Source of the DNA: Symbiodinium natans
Lineage: Eukaryota; Sar; Dinophyceae; Suessiales; Symbiodiniaceae
Assembly: GCA_905221605.1 (NCBI GenBank)
Contig: CAJNDS010002813.1
Span: 43,501-107,500 of the forward strand
Length of the DNA: 64,000 nt
Reading direction: 5' to 3'
Shown: in pieces, positions 1 through 11,598 of the stretch
Numbering within the stretch: the first letter of the stretch is position 1
How the letters are laid out: every line of letters starts with the position of its first letter
Program-made: the position numbers and the translations under genes
The notes under the pieces: model-generated
Told to the model about the DNA's origin: nothing
Database searches by the model: none
What the model saw: only the letters and a program-made list of their open reading frames with translations

Positions 1-8
1 ACCCCGAG

Positions 9-788
9 ATGTTTCAGAAGGTGAAGACGCAGATGGACCGCGAACGGGAGAAAAGGCAGGAGGAACGGGATGCGGAGCACGCAGCTTGGGTGGCAAAGCG
101 CAAGGCTGAGGATGCAGCCTACCATAAACGGAAGGTGGCCTACCAAGAGCAGGTGAAGGACGACGAAGCAGAGGCCCAAGAACGCCAGGAACTCTACGCG
201 CGCCTGGCTGCCAAAGAAGATGCCCTCAGGGCGAAGATTGAGGAGACCAAGGCACGCCGTGACAGCCTCAAGGAGCAAGTGAATCAACTTCGTGATGAGG
301 CTCAGAAGGATTGGGAAAGTGGGGCGAAAGCCGAGTGCAAAGCCAAGCAAGCCAAAGCGAATGAGTTGCAGGAAGAACGCAGCGGGCTCTACAAAGAAGT
401 CGATGATCTGTATGACCAGTTGAAGAACCTGGATTGGAGCAACAATGAGGAGATCTTCAGGTGGGTTCAGAAGAGGCACGACCGCCCATCAGATTTGTCT
501 TGGTTCGACCTGCATGGATTGGACTTGAACTTCGCTTGGTGGAAAGCCACGGAACTCCTGAAGGCAGCTCAAACCTTGGGCGTGCCCCGTGTCGAGGTCA
601 TCACTGGTGCAGGGCACCACAGCGAGGGAGGGGTTTCAAGATTGAAGCAGACCATTTGGACAAACTCAGACTCCTTGCTTCGATCTGCGAAGTCTGGCCA
701 GATAGATGACTTGCACATAACAGATTTCCAGCAAGTGGTAGACGATGATGGGGACCAGAACCCTGGAACAGTCATGGTCTTATTCTGA
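9..788 (+). CDS. Smr-domain protein with N-terminal coiled coil
   Basis: The 259-residue frame has a highly charged Lys/Glu/Arg/Gln helix over about residues 1-145, read as a long coiled coil, followed by a C-terminal Smr domain. The Smr signatures are DLHGLDL at about residue 167 and a GAGHHSEGG loop at about residue 200. In the MutS2/Smr family these form the nuclease or nucleic-acid-binding site, so a DNA or RNA endonuclease-like role is likely, with the substrate unknown. The frame stays open back to base 1, so the first ATG seen may be internal and the gene may be cut by the window edge. It stops at TGA 786-788, and the 376 bases to the next gene show no feature. No intron is needed here, unlike most neighbours. 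Confidence 0.75.
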   Translation: MFQKVKTQMDREREKRQEERDAEHAAWVAKRKAEDAAYHKRKVAYQEQVKDDEAEAQERQELYARLAAKEDALRAKIEETKARRDSLKEQVNQLRDEAQKDWESGAKAECKAKQAKANELQEERSGLYKEVDDLYDQLKNLDWSNNEEIFRWVQKRHDRPSDLSWFDLHGLDLNFAWWKATELLKAAQTLGVPRVEVITGAGHHSEGGVSRLKQTIWTNSDSLLRSAKSGQIDDLHITDFQQVVDDDGDQNPGTVMVLF

Positions 789-1164
789 TTCCAGACACCA
801 AGTGTGTAGATTCTAGATTTTTGGATTCCTGGCGAAGGAAAATGCGTTGTGAACATGTATGATGTGTGTCGCTGCCCGCATGCTCTGCATGTTTCATGAG
901 GTATCTAGGAAGTCAGAAAAACCTTGGCGTTGGAGCAGACTTCCGGTCCTTGGAACCACGGGCTGCGTTTTCTTCGGTCGTGCAATCATAGGATGGATTC
1001 TTTCCTGTGGACTGCCAGCTTTGTGGCTCATGAATATGAAAGCCGGTATCCGCCCGACAAAGTAAACCAATTGTGGGGTAAAGTTGACAAGTTGACAGCC
1101 ACTGAACCCAGGCCTTCGTGCTGCGCATAGAATTTTAATTGCAAGGGCCGTAGGCCGCGAAAGC

Positions 1165-3305
1165 ATGGCCGTCAACCCGCCGAAGGCAGAGGAAGACCAG
1201 CTTTTGTGGCCAGAGGTCGGCTCCAGCGACTTCCTGCGCTTTGACTTTGGAGGGGTCGCCTATACGGATGAGCTTGCGAAGAACCAAGCCAGGGTGAAGA
1301 ACTTGTCAGCCATCAAATGCATGGTCAAGACTCTCAAGCCGGGCGGCGACACTCAGAAGGCGCCAGACTTGCGAGTGATGTGGATGGAACATGATTTTGC
1401 GTTCTTCGGAGGCTCTTTAGGCTGTGCCGAGGGCGAGAAACTGACACGCGGCTTTGAATATGCCAAGCAGCATGGGCTGCCTGTTGTCGTGAAGTGTGCG
1501 AGTGGTGGCGCCAGGATGCACGAAGGCACGCTGGCTTTGATGCAGATGGCCAAAATCTCTTGTGCTGTGGCCGCTCTTGGCTCGGCCGGTCTGCCATTCA
1601 TCACTTTACTGGTCGATCCCTGCTATGGAGGTGTCAGCGCATCCTATGCGATGCAGTCTGATGTTCGCATCGGAGCAGCCAGGGGCCGCCTTGGTTTTTC
1701 TGGGCCGCAAGTGATCCTCAACACACAGTTTGGCATGCATCAGAATGCATACGATCATGAATGTCCCGACCAGTTTCAGAGCAACGAGTTCGGAAAGCAT
1801 CATGGTGTAGTTGACATCGTTGTGCCCGCAGAAGAGATGGAGTCTGTCGCTTGGCAGGTGCTCTCGGTGTTGGCAGCAAAGCCGAAGCATGCTCCCTCAA
1901 CTTCGTCCATCGCCGTGCCTCGAATTACACAGTTCCCAGCTGGTGACCCAAACTACATGAAAGCACGAAACCTCGACCGCTACGACTCCACGGACATTGT
2001 GAATGAACTCGCGGATCGCTTTATCGACCTCGGCGGTGACGGCAAGGGCCCCAACGGTCTTGACAAGTGCCTGCGCTGCGGCATTGCAACCTTGCGGAGT
2101 GGGCGCAGCGTCGTGGTCATGCGTTGCTGCAAGGGCCACACGCCCACGGAGCGAGAGAAGCACAACCACGCGATGCCGGCGCCTGCCGGGTACAGGACAG
2201 CCTTGAGGTTCTTCGATCTGGCGGAGCGGTTCGGCTTGCCTGTTGTAACACTCGTAGACACGGTCGGCGCTTGGCCATCGTTCGCCGCAGAGACGGCGGG
2301 GCAGAGCGAGGCGATTGCTGCGAATCTCACCAAGATGGGGGGTTTGAAGGTGCCCATTGTGACCGTCATCATCGGTGAGGGTGGCTCTGGGGGTGCCCTG
2401 GCCATTGCCATGGGCAACAAGATTGGCATGCTGTCCCAAGCCTACTACTCCACCATCACGCCAGAAGGTGCAGCTTCCATCTTAGGTAGATACAAGGATG
2501 ATGACCACAAGAAGGTGCAATTTCCGGAGGATTGCATGGCACTGGCATCCAAGCAAAACATCTATGCACCGCAGTTGAAGGAGCTGGGAGTCATTGACGA
2601 GGTGATTTGGGAGAAGGAGGGCGAGGATTGCAAGTCTTTCCCTGCAACCATGGGCAACATCAGTGCATTTGTAGAGGCAAGCTTGCAGGAACTTGGAGGG
2701 ATGGATTCAGACAACCTCGTGGAGCAGCGTTATCAGAAGTTCCGCAGCATGGGGAAGTTCCAAGAGTACAGCCCCGAAGAGCGGGCGGCGCTCACATCAG
2801 TTCCCGCAGATCAGAAAGTCAAGAAGAGGCGAACCATGCCGACACCCCCAAAGATCCTCACCTTGCTAACGGAGACAACCGTGAAAGGAGCAAACTCCTT
2901 CTTCAGAGGCAAGGGTCCCAGCTATTGCCCACGCACTGCTTCCCTCAAGGTGGAGCCGCAGCCTGCAGCGAAACCTGAGCGCAATGCAAAGCAAATCCTG
3001 GATGAGGAAGGGCCGGAGGCCATGGCCAAGTGGGTGCGAGAAACCTCGAAGGAGCGAGTCTTGCTGACGGACACCACTATGCGCGACGCACACCAGTCTC
3101 TGTTCGCCACGCGAATGAGGACTGCCGACATGCTCAAGGCTGCACCCGAGATGAGCAAGCATTTGCACCAGTACTTCTCCTTGGAGTGCTGGGGTGGGGC
3201 TACCTTCGACGTCGCCTACAGGTTCTTGAACGAGGATCCGCGACCCAAGCTTCGATGCCAGTCTGATAGCACTGGTGGGGCTAGATTTGGGTAGGAGGGT
3301 TTTGT

Positions 3306-3350
<45 letters not shown>

Positions 3351-6194
3351 GTGATAGGTCACTCGCATCAGCAGCTCTGGCATCTGAACGTTCGTGTCTT
3401 TCCGTGGAAGCTTCCATACAGTGGTGTCGCTCGTGGTTGTTGTTGGGTGCAAGCCATGCAAGCCCCGGCTCACTCTCTCAATGCATAGAAGTGAGCAGGG
3501 GCGCATGTTGTTTTTGTCATGTTTATTCTTGGGTTGTGGCTGTGAATTTGTCAGTTGCTCGTCTGTCTGCTCCAGGACGCCTTTCGACGCCTCGAGGAGC
3601 TTCGAGCAGCGATCCCCAACATTTGCACTCAGATGCTTCTTCGGGGTGCCAACGGAGTGGGCTACAAGTCTTACCCCGAATCTTAGCTGCCCTTGGGAGT
3701 GGGAGGGGGCATACAAATCCACAGAGTGGTTGGATGTTGAAATACTTCAAAAAAGACAGGCCGCAAGGTTGTGACGTTGCGGACAGAAGCCAGGTTGATC
3801 GACTGACCTCATGGTGCCAGGTTTTTCTTCTTTCTTTTTTCGAAAGCCCTTAAGATCGGCTTAGGACAACGTGGTCGAGGAGTTCGTGCGCCAGGCTGCC
3901 ACTTCTGGCATGGACGTGTTCCGGATCTTCGATTGTTTCAACGACGTTGACCAGATGAAGCTGTCGATCGACGCCGTGCGGAAGATGAAGAAGGTGGCAG
4001 AGGTTGCCATGTGCTTCACCGGAGATTTCTTGAGCCCAAAGGAGAAGATCTACACGCTTGGCTATTACGAGGAGCTCTGCAAGAAGTGTGTTGATGCGGG
4101 CGCACATATGATTGCCATCAAGGACATGGCAGGCTTGCTGAAACCGGCTCATGCCGCGCCACTGATTCAGGTCATCCGCTCAGTGACCGATCTACCCATC
4201 CACTTCCATACGCACAACACCTCCTCCGCGCAGCTTGCCACCTTGCATGCCATGGCAGATGCCGGCTGCGACATCGTGGATGGGTGCTTTGCGGCCATCG
4301 CTGATGGCACATCACAGCCATCGCTGAATGCTTTCCTTGCGACGATGGAAGGAAGACCTCGCGATCCCAAGATTGACCACAGGATGCTTGAAGGTCTGGA
4401 CTCCTATTGGGCAAAAGTGCGTGACATGTACAGCCCCTTCGAGAGTGGCATGAAGGCGATGACCGCTCGCGTTTTCGAGCACCAGGTGGCCACGGGTCGA
4501 AGGGGGGTGTCAGGCGTAGGTATTGAGAGACACCAGCCCTTACACTGTTGCCCGCTTCTACTTGTCTAGCAAAGGGATGCTTTTCCTGGGCTGTTCCTGG
4601 ATTAGGTGGTCCATGTTTTGAGAAAGAGGGTTGGATCACATCCCCTGCCCCAAGCTCTGTTCAGGTGCCCGGTGGCCAGTATTCGAATATGTATGCTCAG
4701 TGCCGCGAGCTCGGAAATGCCGAAAATTGGGACCAGGTCCTCCAAATGTACGCTGATGTCAACAAGTGGTGCGGCGATATAGTGAAGGTTACACCTTCCT
4801 CCAAGTCGGTCGGGGACATCGCGCTTTTTCTGCTGAAGCAGGGCATTCAAGTTTCCGACGCCTAGATACAGCCAAGATGCTTCGAATTTGTTTTTGGTTC
4901 AAGTTCCCTGTTGGATTTGGACATCAGTGCCTTTTGTTTTTGTCGTGTTTATTCAGTGCCTTTTGTTTTTGTCGTGTTTATTCAAGCATCCTAAGCGTTT
5001 GGGAGACAAGGTATCCCGGACTTATTCAACAATTTGTATCTGCTCAAGAATACCTGCAAGTAATGAGTTTTAATTCAAGGACACTGGATTTTTTGTCTGA
5101 AGTTTCAAGGTTGTGAGGTGTTTCTTTGTCAGCTTTGCTTTCGGATCCCCACGCAAGATCGAGAAATCTACTGGTGAAACCAGAGCTTGGGCATCTGCCA
5201 CCGAACCCCTTAACTGCCTTAACTCCTTTGCAGTTTTGTGGATGTTGAGAGCCCAGGACTTCGATAATTTGCCGAAGATGCAGGCGCTTCAGTGGCCGCA
5301 GAGTGCCATTGAGTTAGCCCGAGGCGACCGGGCATCCAGAGAATCATTTTGATGTTTCTTGCGCTGCTCGGAAAGCGGGCCAAATCTACGAAGCTTGAGG
5401 ACATAGTTTCCTGAGGTATGCTAGGCTAGAACGACCCAACGACCCAAGGCGAGATGGGCACGCCACACTTTGGCTTTCCGAAGCGAATGCAGGATGCGAT
5501 CCTGACAGGCCGTCAACTGAAGCCGTTGGAAGGCAGGCCAGGTGACACCTTGGCAGCGGAGGACTTTGCGAAGGTGAGGGCAGACATGAAGACCGAGTTC
5601 GGCGTCGAGCCTAGCAGCGAGGACATGAATGCTTTCTTGATGTACCCAGGCGTGTTCCGGGATTACATGAAGCACCTCGGCAAAGTGGGGCCGCTGGCCA
5701 CGTGCTTGCCAACCCCAGCGTTCTTCTACGGCCTTTCTGTGAATGAGGTGATTGAGTTTGAAGTGCCAGGGCCCAGTGTTGTGGAAGCCGAGTCCCAGGC
5801 CAATGCTGCCCTGCCGAAGACAAAGGTGAGCATCAAGCTTCTTCGTGTGGGCCCGCGAGAGCACGAAAACATGAGAACATGCGAGTGGCTGGTGGATGGA
5901 GTCACCTATGAAGTCTCCATCAAGGACCCTCCTCCTGGGACAACATCGTATTCGGGTCCTATGGCCAACCTATCCAACAACTCCCACGTGGCCTGCCCTC
6001 TTCCTGGCGTCATCGCTGCCATCGCGGTCGAAGAGGGAAGCAAGGTGAAGAAGGACGATGTCCTCTTCACGGTCGTGGCCATGAAGATGGAGGTTATCGT
6101 GCGAGCGCCTGCAGACTGCACCGTCGCTGAGCTCTGTGTTGCCAAAGATGCAGATGTGGTGGACGGCGCCCTGCTGGCCAAGCTGGAGCTGTGA
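1165..6194 (+). CDS. Single-chain transcarboxylase-like protein: acyl-CoA carboxyltransferase + pyruvate carboxyltransferase + biotinyl domain
   Basis: Exons inferred: 1165-3234, 3576-3677, 3865-4485, 4665-4856, 5257-5323, 5449-6194, giving about 1265 residues. Residues 70-530 match the AccD/AccA (crotonase-fold) carboxyltransferase pair, with SGGARM at 113 and [11 protein letters not shown] at 404; the AccD zinc ribbon is absent. Residues about 620-1090 match the pyruvate carboxylase carboxyltransferase barrel: [10 protein letters not shown] at 636, the carboxylated-lysine candidate in AIKDMAG (K810), and metal ligands in HFHTHN (H839, H841). The C-terminus is a biotinyl domain with AMKMEV, K1230, 35 residues from the end as usual. 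There is no biotin carboxylase or ATP-grasp domain in the model or upstream. The predicted reaction is carboxyl transfer between a keto acid (oxaloacetate/pyruvate) and an acyl-CoA; which acyl-CoA is unknown. No targeting peptide is evident. Introns begin GA, GA, GT, GA and GC. Confidence 0.85.
3309..3349 (+). repeat. (TG)n microsatellite in intron 1 of the transcarboxylase-like gene
   Basis: About twenty TG units lie in the 341-base intron 3235-3575. The intron starts gatccg and ends ccag, and the next exon starts GACGCC. Confidence 0.95.
4924..4981 (+). repeat. Two perfect 29-bp tandem copies in intron 4
   Basis: The unit beginning TCAGTGCCTTTTG and ending GTCGTGTTTAT occurs twice head to tail inside intron 4857-5256. 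A close relative of its second half (TGTTTTTGTCATGTTTATT) lies in intron 1 at about 3509-3528. Confidence 0.9.
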
Positions 6195-6909
6195 GGTTCT
6201 CGCGTCCTCTTCTCGCCACACTGTTCTCCTCAATTTAAGTGCTGAGCCACGAAAGCATGCTGTACAGCGGGAGTGCTGCCCTAACACCCTTTATGATTCT
6301 TTTCGTGGGTGTGCCAGGGCTGTGGTTGGTATGACTGCGAGCGTCGGTGCGGCACGTCACTGACAGCCGAAGCGGCACAGAAGTGGCTGCTATCCAGACC
6401 CAAAGGGGCCGGCCAGGCCAACTAACGGCTACTTCCAGCAGAAAAGGGATGAGCCCCAGTTTTCAGCCATTTTCAGCCTTCAGTCTTCGACATCGCTAGA
6501 TGGCAACCGAGCGAAATGTAGCAATGAAGAATGCTGCTGCAAGAGCCGGGTCAACATCTGTACACCCCACCCAACGATCGCCGAACGATCGCCGACTGAG
6601 CTGGTGCTCCCCTGTACCTCCTCCCACATGAGAACTCAGTGTGGTCGGAAGGCGGTTATCGCAGTAGTGCAATGGGAAGCTTCTGTCGACTGCAACATCT
6701 CTTCAGGCTGACACTCCATGCTCCATACCTCATTCAACCCCTACCCAGACTCCCCTAAATCCCCAGACGTGCCTGCCTGGTGCAGTGTGCGAGAGTCGAA
6801 ATCCACACACATACCCACACTCCTCCTTCTGACTTCAAACCCTAAAGCCCCAACGTCCAGCAGCACCAAAACTTAATGACCACAAGACCGACGGCGAAGT
6901 GCTGTTTGC
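6195..6909. other. Intergenic stretch, no gene seen
   Basis: The interval lies between the transcarboxylase-like stop codon and the first plausible ATG of the helicase gene. I see no coding frame with protein-like composition, no repeat block and no RNA gene. Confidence 0.5.
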
Positions 6910-9900
6910 CATGGCATCCTGGGCGGAGCACTTGACGGCCGATCTGTCGTCAGCGCTTTGCGTGGATGTCGTCGAAGAGCGGGTGCCCACCCGCGAGCTG
7001 CACATCTGCGTTCGGCCTGCCGAGTCGAAGCGGTCCACGCTGCCAAGGTTGGACGAAGTCGCAGGCGTGGTACTACCCTCCCGAGAAAGCCGGCACGAAG
7101 CAAGAGGGTTTGGGGGACTTTCTACAACCATGCTTGCGCGAATGGTTTCGGGGATGGTTCTGAGTAGCTAGATGCTGAAACAGGGGTTGAGTCGAACCAC
7201 TGTGCCTTGAGTGGCCAACAAGTCAAGTAGTAATGTCGCGATTTGTGCGCGTTTGTGTGTGTGTGTGTGTGCAGGTCCCGAAGAAGGCATCGAGTGGGAC
7301 TGGTTTCAGCGCGCTTCTTTCGCTTGCACCGAGAATTCGGAAAGCGTCCTTGTTGCTGCCCCCACTTCAGCAGGGAAGACGGCGGTCGCCCGCAACGTCA
7401 TCAAGAAATGCATCGCCACTGGAGGCCGCTGTGTTTACACAGCTCCCGTCAAAGCCTTGTCGAATGAGAAGTTCCGGGATTTTGTCGGCGAGTTTGGGGC
7501 GGAGAAGGTCGCGCTACTTACGGGCGATGCCCAAGCGGGCAACATGGAGCGCGCACAAGTAGTTGTGATGACAACCGAAGTGCTAGTCAGCATTCTGCAC
7601 AGCGACCACTTCTCCGACGACTTGCAAGATGCGGGCAGCGATGGGCCCCAGGATCGCCGAGAGCTAATGCGCAAGCTGTCGTATGCCATCTTCGACGAAG
7701 TCCACTACATAGCAGACGACGAGCGTGGCACGACTTGGGAAGAGGCCATCGTGTTGCTGGAGCGTCACATTCCTCTCGTTTGCCTTTCTGCAACGATACC
7801 GAACTTTGTTGACCTGGTGGGTTGGATGGCGCAAACACGGCATGCCCCGTGCCACGCCGTCTTCACCCGGTGGAGGCCAGTGCCCCTGGTGCATGGAGTC
7901 GTTGCGTGCCCGCCCGCCGAGACCATGGAGATCATCTCGGATAGAAAGGGCAAGTTCAGGAAACTTCGCTACCAGGATGCCAGGCTTAAACTTTGCGCAG
8001 CAACTCATGGAGCCGTGCATGTTCGATCATGTTCGGTTGCTGCTGCTCTCGTTCTCGTAGTGTTCTCGTTCTCGCTTCTCGCAAGGATGCTGTGATGCAC
8101 TTGCCGAAGCCTCCCGAGAAGCCACCGCGAGATCTCGACCGTGGCCAGGACCTCGTCTCCATCCTGCACGTCGCTTGCATGCATGCGTGATGTGCTTGAG
8201 CTGTTGCGCTTGTTGCGTAGTTCGAATTGGATCGGTGTGCTGCAGTGCGGTACTGGGAGACTGAGGCTTGCAGGTGCCTCGGCCATGAATGAGCCACGCA
8301 GAAACGTGTGCAGGCATTGTCAGTGTTGGCGCATGAGGGGCAAGACGGGGGCAAGAATAACGGCGCATGAAGGTCCAGCAAGCAGATGCCCCTCATCATC
8401 TTCTCCTTCTCCAGGCGAGAGGCAGCAGAGATGGCCCGGAAATTGGCACCTTCCGTGCGCTTCCGGGCGGAGATGAGGAGGCGGGGGGGCCTGTTGCGGT
8501 ATGCGAATGTGTCTGAGACGTCGAGCACAAGTATGTTACTGTAGGATAAAGGATTCGGGAGGCTTGAGAGGGCCGGCTCCTCGATGGTCAGTAGTTTTAT
8601 TCTTAAGACAACTGGGCCACGCGCGCTTGCAGGAAAGTTTGTCGACAAGTGGCAGAGGTCGTGGAGAAGCAGCTGGCCGAACAAGATCGCAGCTTGCGCT
8701 CGGTTCGAGAGTGCGAATTTCTGCTGAGCAGGATGGTGGGGAGTTCAGCCCTGGAGTATCATCCGAGGGGGGGGGAGGTAATGAATCTCTGAATCACAAC
8801 ATAAGTGCTGCGTGTTGTGTGTTTCCCTCTTTCCCTCCATGCAGGGGCGTGGGCCTTCACCATGGTGGGCTACTACCTGTCTTGCGAGAACTCACAGAGA
8901 AGCTCTTCAAGGAGCGGCGCCCTTCTTTTCGTTTGTTTCAAGGTCCTTCTGTCTTGGGGAAGTCCCCTACGTTGTCCAGGAGGGCTTCGTTCGAGTCCTC
9001 TGCACGACGGAGACCTTCGCCGTGGGAGTGAACATGCCGAGCCGGGCTGTGATCTTCAATTGGCCCCGGGGGAGCGAATTCAAGAAGTTTGATGGAAACG
9101 AGCAGCGCCCAATTCGGGGTGGCGAGTATATGCAGATGGCAGGAAGGGCAGGAAGGCGGGGTCAGGATGCGCAGGGGAACGCATGGAGCATGATGACGCA
9201 GCAAGTGGAAGCTGGCTTCGTGCACAAGCTTGTCGTTGGTAGAGCCGAGCCTGTGGAAAGCAAGTTCACACTGAGTTTTTCCTTAATCCTTCGCTGCCTT
9301 CGTTCTGGGGGAGGCGTTCTAACGTTGCTGCTCATGCAGAGCTTCAAGCAGTTCGAGACTGGAAAGTCGGACGAGCTGATCTTTCAGCAGGAGCTGTCGA
9401 GGAAGCTCGAAGTGCTGGTCCGACAGGGTCTTCTTGAAGACGGCTGGCGGCTGACATTGCTGGGCCGCGCCTGCGCCCACATCCAGGTACCGACGCCTCC
9501 GCTCGTGTGCTTCAGGCCTGGGCTCCGGGAAACTCCGAAACGTTTCATTCCCGCAGTCTTGTGACATTGCGCTCCTTCAGCAAGGCATTTCTTGAGACGG
9601 GTGCAAGGTTCCTGTCTAGTAAGCGCCTTCTCAGCCCAGCTCTCAACACGGGACCCTCGGTTCCCCCAATCTCCCTAGCCGACCCTAGACTCTAGACCCT
9701 ACATGCGACAAACACTCTCTCCCCCGACCCAAAAGCAAGTTAAACACCAAAGCCAGGATCTGGGACATGCCCATGGAACTCCGCAGAGGGAATTCGGCAA
9801 ATCACCTGGTCGCCTTCTTGAGCTGTTTTGTGAACGACCTGGAAGAAGAGGAGGAGGTCCCCAGTTTGGGTTTGAGACTGTTTAGGCGTTTAGGTGTTCG

Positions 9901-11381
9901 GGGGGCTTTGAGCAATCGGGACTGGTGACTACGCAATTCGGCAGGTTTTGACCCACCGCGACTTCGACCCCTACTGGGCCTGGTGTGAGGCGACGTCTGC
10001 GCAGGTCTTCGCAGACTTGCGAAAGTGCTGCCCGGCAAAGTGCTTAAAATTAGCCCAGGCTTCCGTAAGCTTCAGGAGAAGGGGGGGGGACATGTTAGAT
10101 TGTCTCTGACATTCCGGTTGCGTGGATGCAGAAGCTGGGAGAGACACTCATGGCTCTCAGGTAAGATTCTCCACTCTCCGCCAAACTTGGAAATTCAACA
10201 GCTTCGAAAGCGGGCGGGCTTTGTTGAAGCTGTCTTGAAGTGGATGAATGGCGAAAACTTTGAGAGCTGCAGTGAAGCCGCTGGCGGGTCTGAATACGAT
10301 GGGATTCTAACGCGGGTGTTGCGAAGAACGTACCTGTTTCTGAAACAGCTCGAGGAGGCTTCAAACCTCCAGACAGAAGAGGTTGACAGTGACTTCAATG
10401 TGTTTGCCCAGACCTTGAAAGATGCAAGGCACCGTCTCCATCGTGGAGGCTCCGCTCATCGCTCGCTTCCGTTTCTGGAATCGATCTTTCTGCCGATAGC
10501 CTTTGAGCCCGACACGCTGGACACAAGTACCCTGCGCAAGTCGCAGGCTCCATGCCCCTACGAAGCAGGGACGGAAATCGATCTGTCACCGAAGGAGATT
10601 GGATTCTCCCACTTCTCCATCTCGGCGCACTTTAAGGATGGAAAGAGCATCGCTTCTACCTTGAAAGAGCTTCTTCAGGGCAAGTCCACGAGTGAGATCC
10701 CCATTGTGGAGGTGTACTGGACGGAGGGGCAGTTCTGGACCATGGCGAATCGACGCCTGGCCGTTTTCCGACTCTTTCAGCAGATGCGGCCGGCAGAAGG
10801 CGCCACCATCAGAGTGCGGGTCGCGGACGACGCTGCCGCAGAAAAGTGGGGCTTCTGGAGGCGGTGGACCACTGGGTTGTGGAGGGGCCGCCGAGCTCAG
10901 ATTCGGACGACCTCTGAGATGATCGGCCGCACTGCAGAGGAGACGTTCTTCCACTCCCTGGAGGCCCTTGAGGCCGGCGCGGAGCCGGTTTTGGAGCAGA
11001 CGGGCTTGGAGCAGACGGGCTTCAGCAGTGCACCGAGGCCTGAGAGAATGGTCAAAGTCCTTGAGGAACTGCAGTGCGAAGGTGAAGGTACCGGGGAGGA
11101 TGTGGGCTTGGACGGACAGGTCCCAGAACTTCCAGAACTAGACGAAGACAGCGAAGAGCTGGAGATGGAGGACAACAGCATCGTGCTGACCCAATCTCAC
11201 GTTTCCCGATTCCTGATCACCAGGCAGCTGGACGACCAACTGGCTCCAGAACTCTGGAGGTTCTCCATCTCGCAGCCTGTGACTGCGAAAGACTTGCTGC
11301 GATCCCCCTTGTCATATGAGCTCACGATCGACACGCCGATTCCCGACACGTTCTGCAACCAGTACGAGTACCTGAGCCTTG
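6910..11381 (+). CDS. Ski2-like DExH helicase (N-terminal section of a double-helicase gene)
   Basis: Core exons: 7275-7975, 8086-about 8177, about 8383-8456, 8633-8731, 8845-8911, 8980-9486, about 9740-9856, 9945-about 10030, about 10190-11381. Motif I is APTSAGKT, motif II is FDEVHY (DEVH), motif III is SATIPN; then SFSRREAAEMA, GVGLHHGGLLP, TTETFAVGVNMP and MAGRAGRRGQD, all characteristic of Ski2/Mtr4 RNA helicases that feed the exosome. The Ski2 C-terminal helical domain follows (GFVEAVLKWMNG, VLRRTYLFLKQLEEA). The same last exon then runs into a ParB/sulfiredoxin-like stretch (about 10579-10800, with FKDGKSIASTLKELLQG and MANRRLAVFRLFQ) and into the lead-in of the next helicase, so this is one gene with the next two entries. 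The true start is uncertain: ATG 6910 (MASWAEHL) opens a plausible first exon, but the join to 7275 is unresolved. Confidence 0.75.
7253..7272 (+). repeat. (TG)n tract at an intron 3' end
   Basis: A short TG microsatellite sits directly before the acceptor cag (7272-7274) of the Ski2-like motif I exon. Confidence 0.85.
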
Positions 11382-11598
11382 GCAGAAAGCATGGTTTAAA
11401 TGAGCACAACCACAGGTGGCTAACCTCCTGTGTTCTGAGACGAATATTGCGCGAGTCGTCCGTTGGGTTTTTTGTGCCATGCACGGGCTCCCATTGGTCT
11501 CACTGAGGCGCAGCTTTGCTCTGCCAATGCTGGAGGCCCGTTGTGCGACAAAGTCTTCATGTTTCCCATGTGGTTATGAGCCTCCTCCGTCCTCCCAG

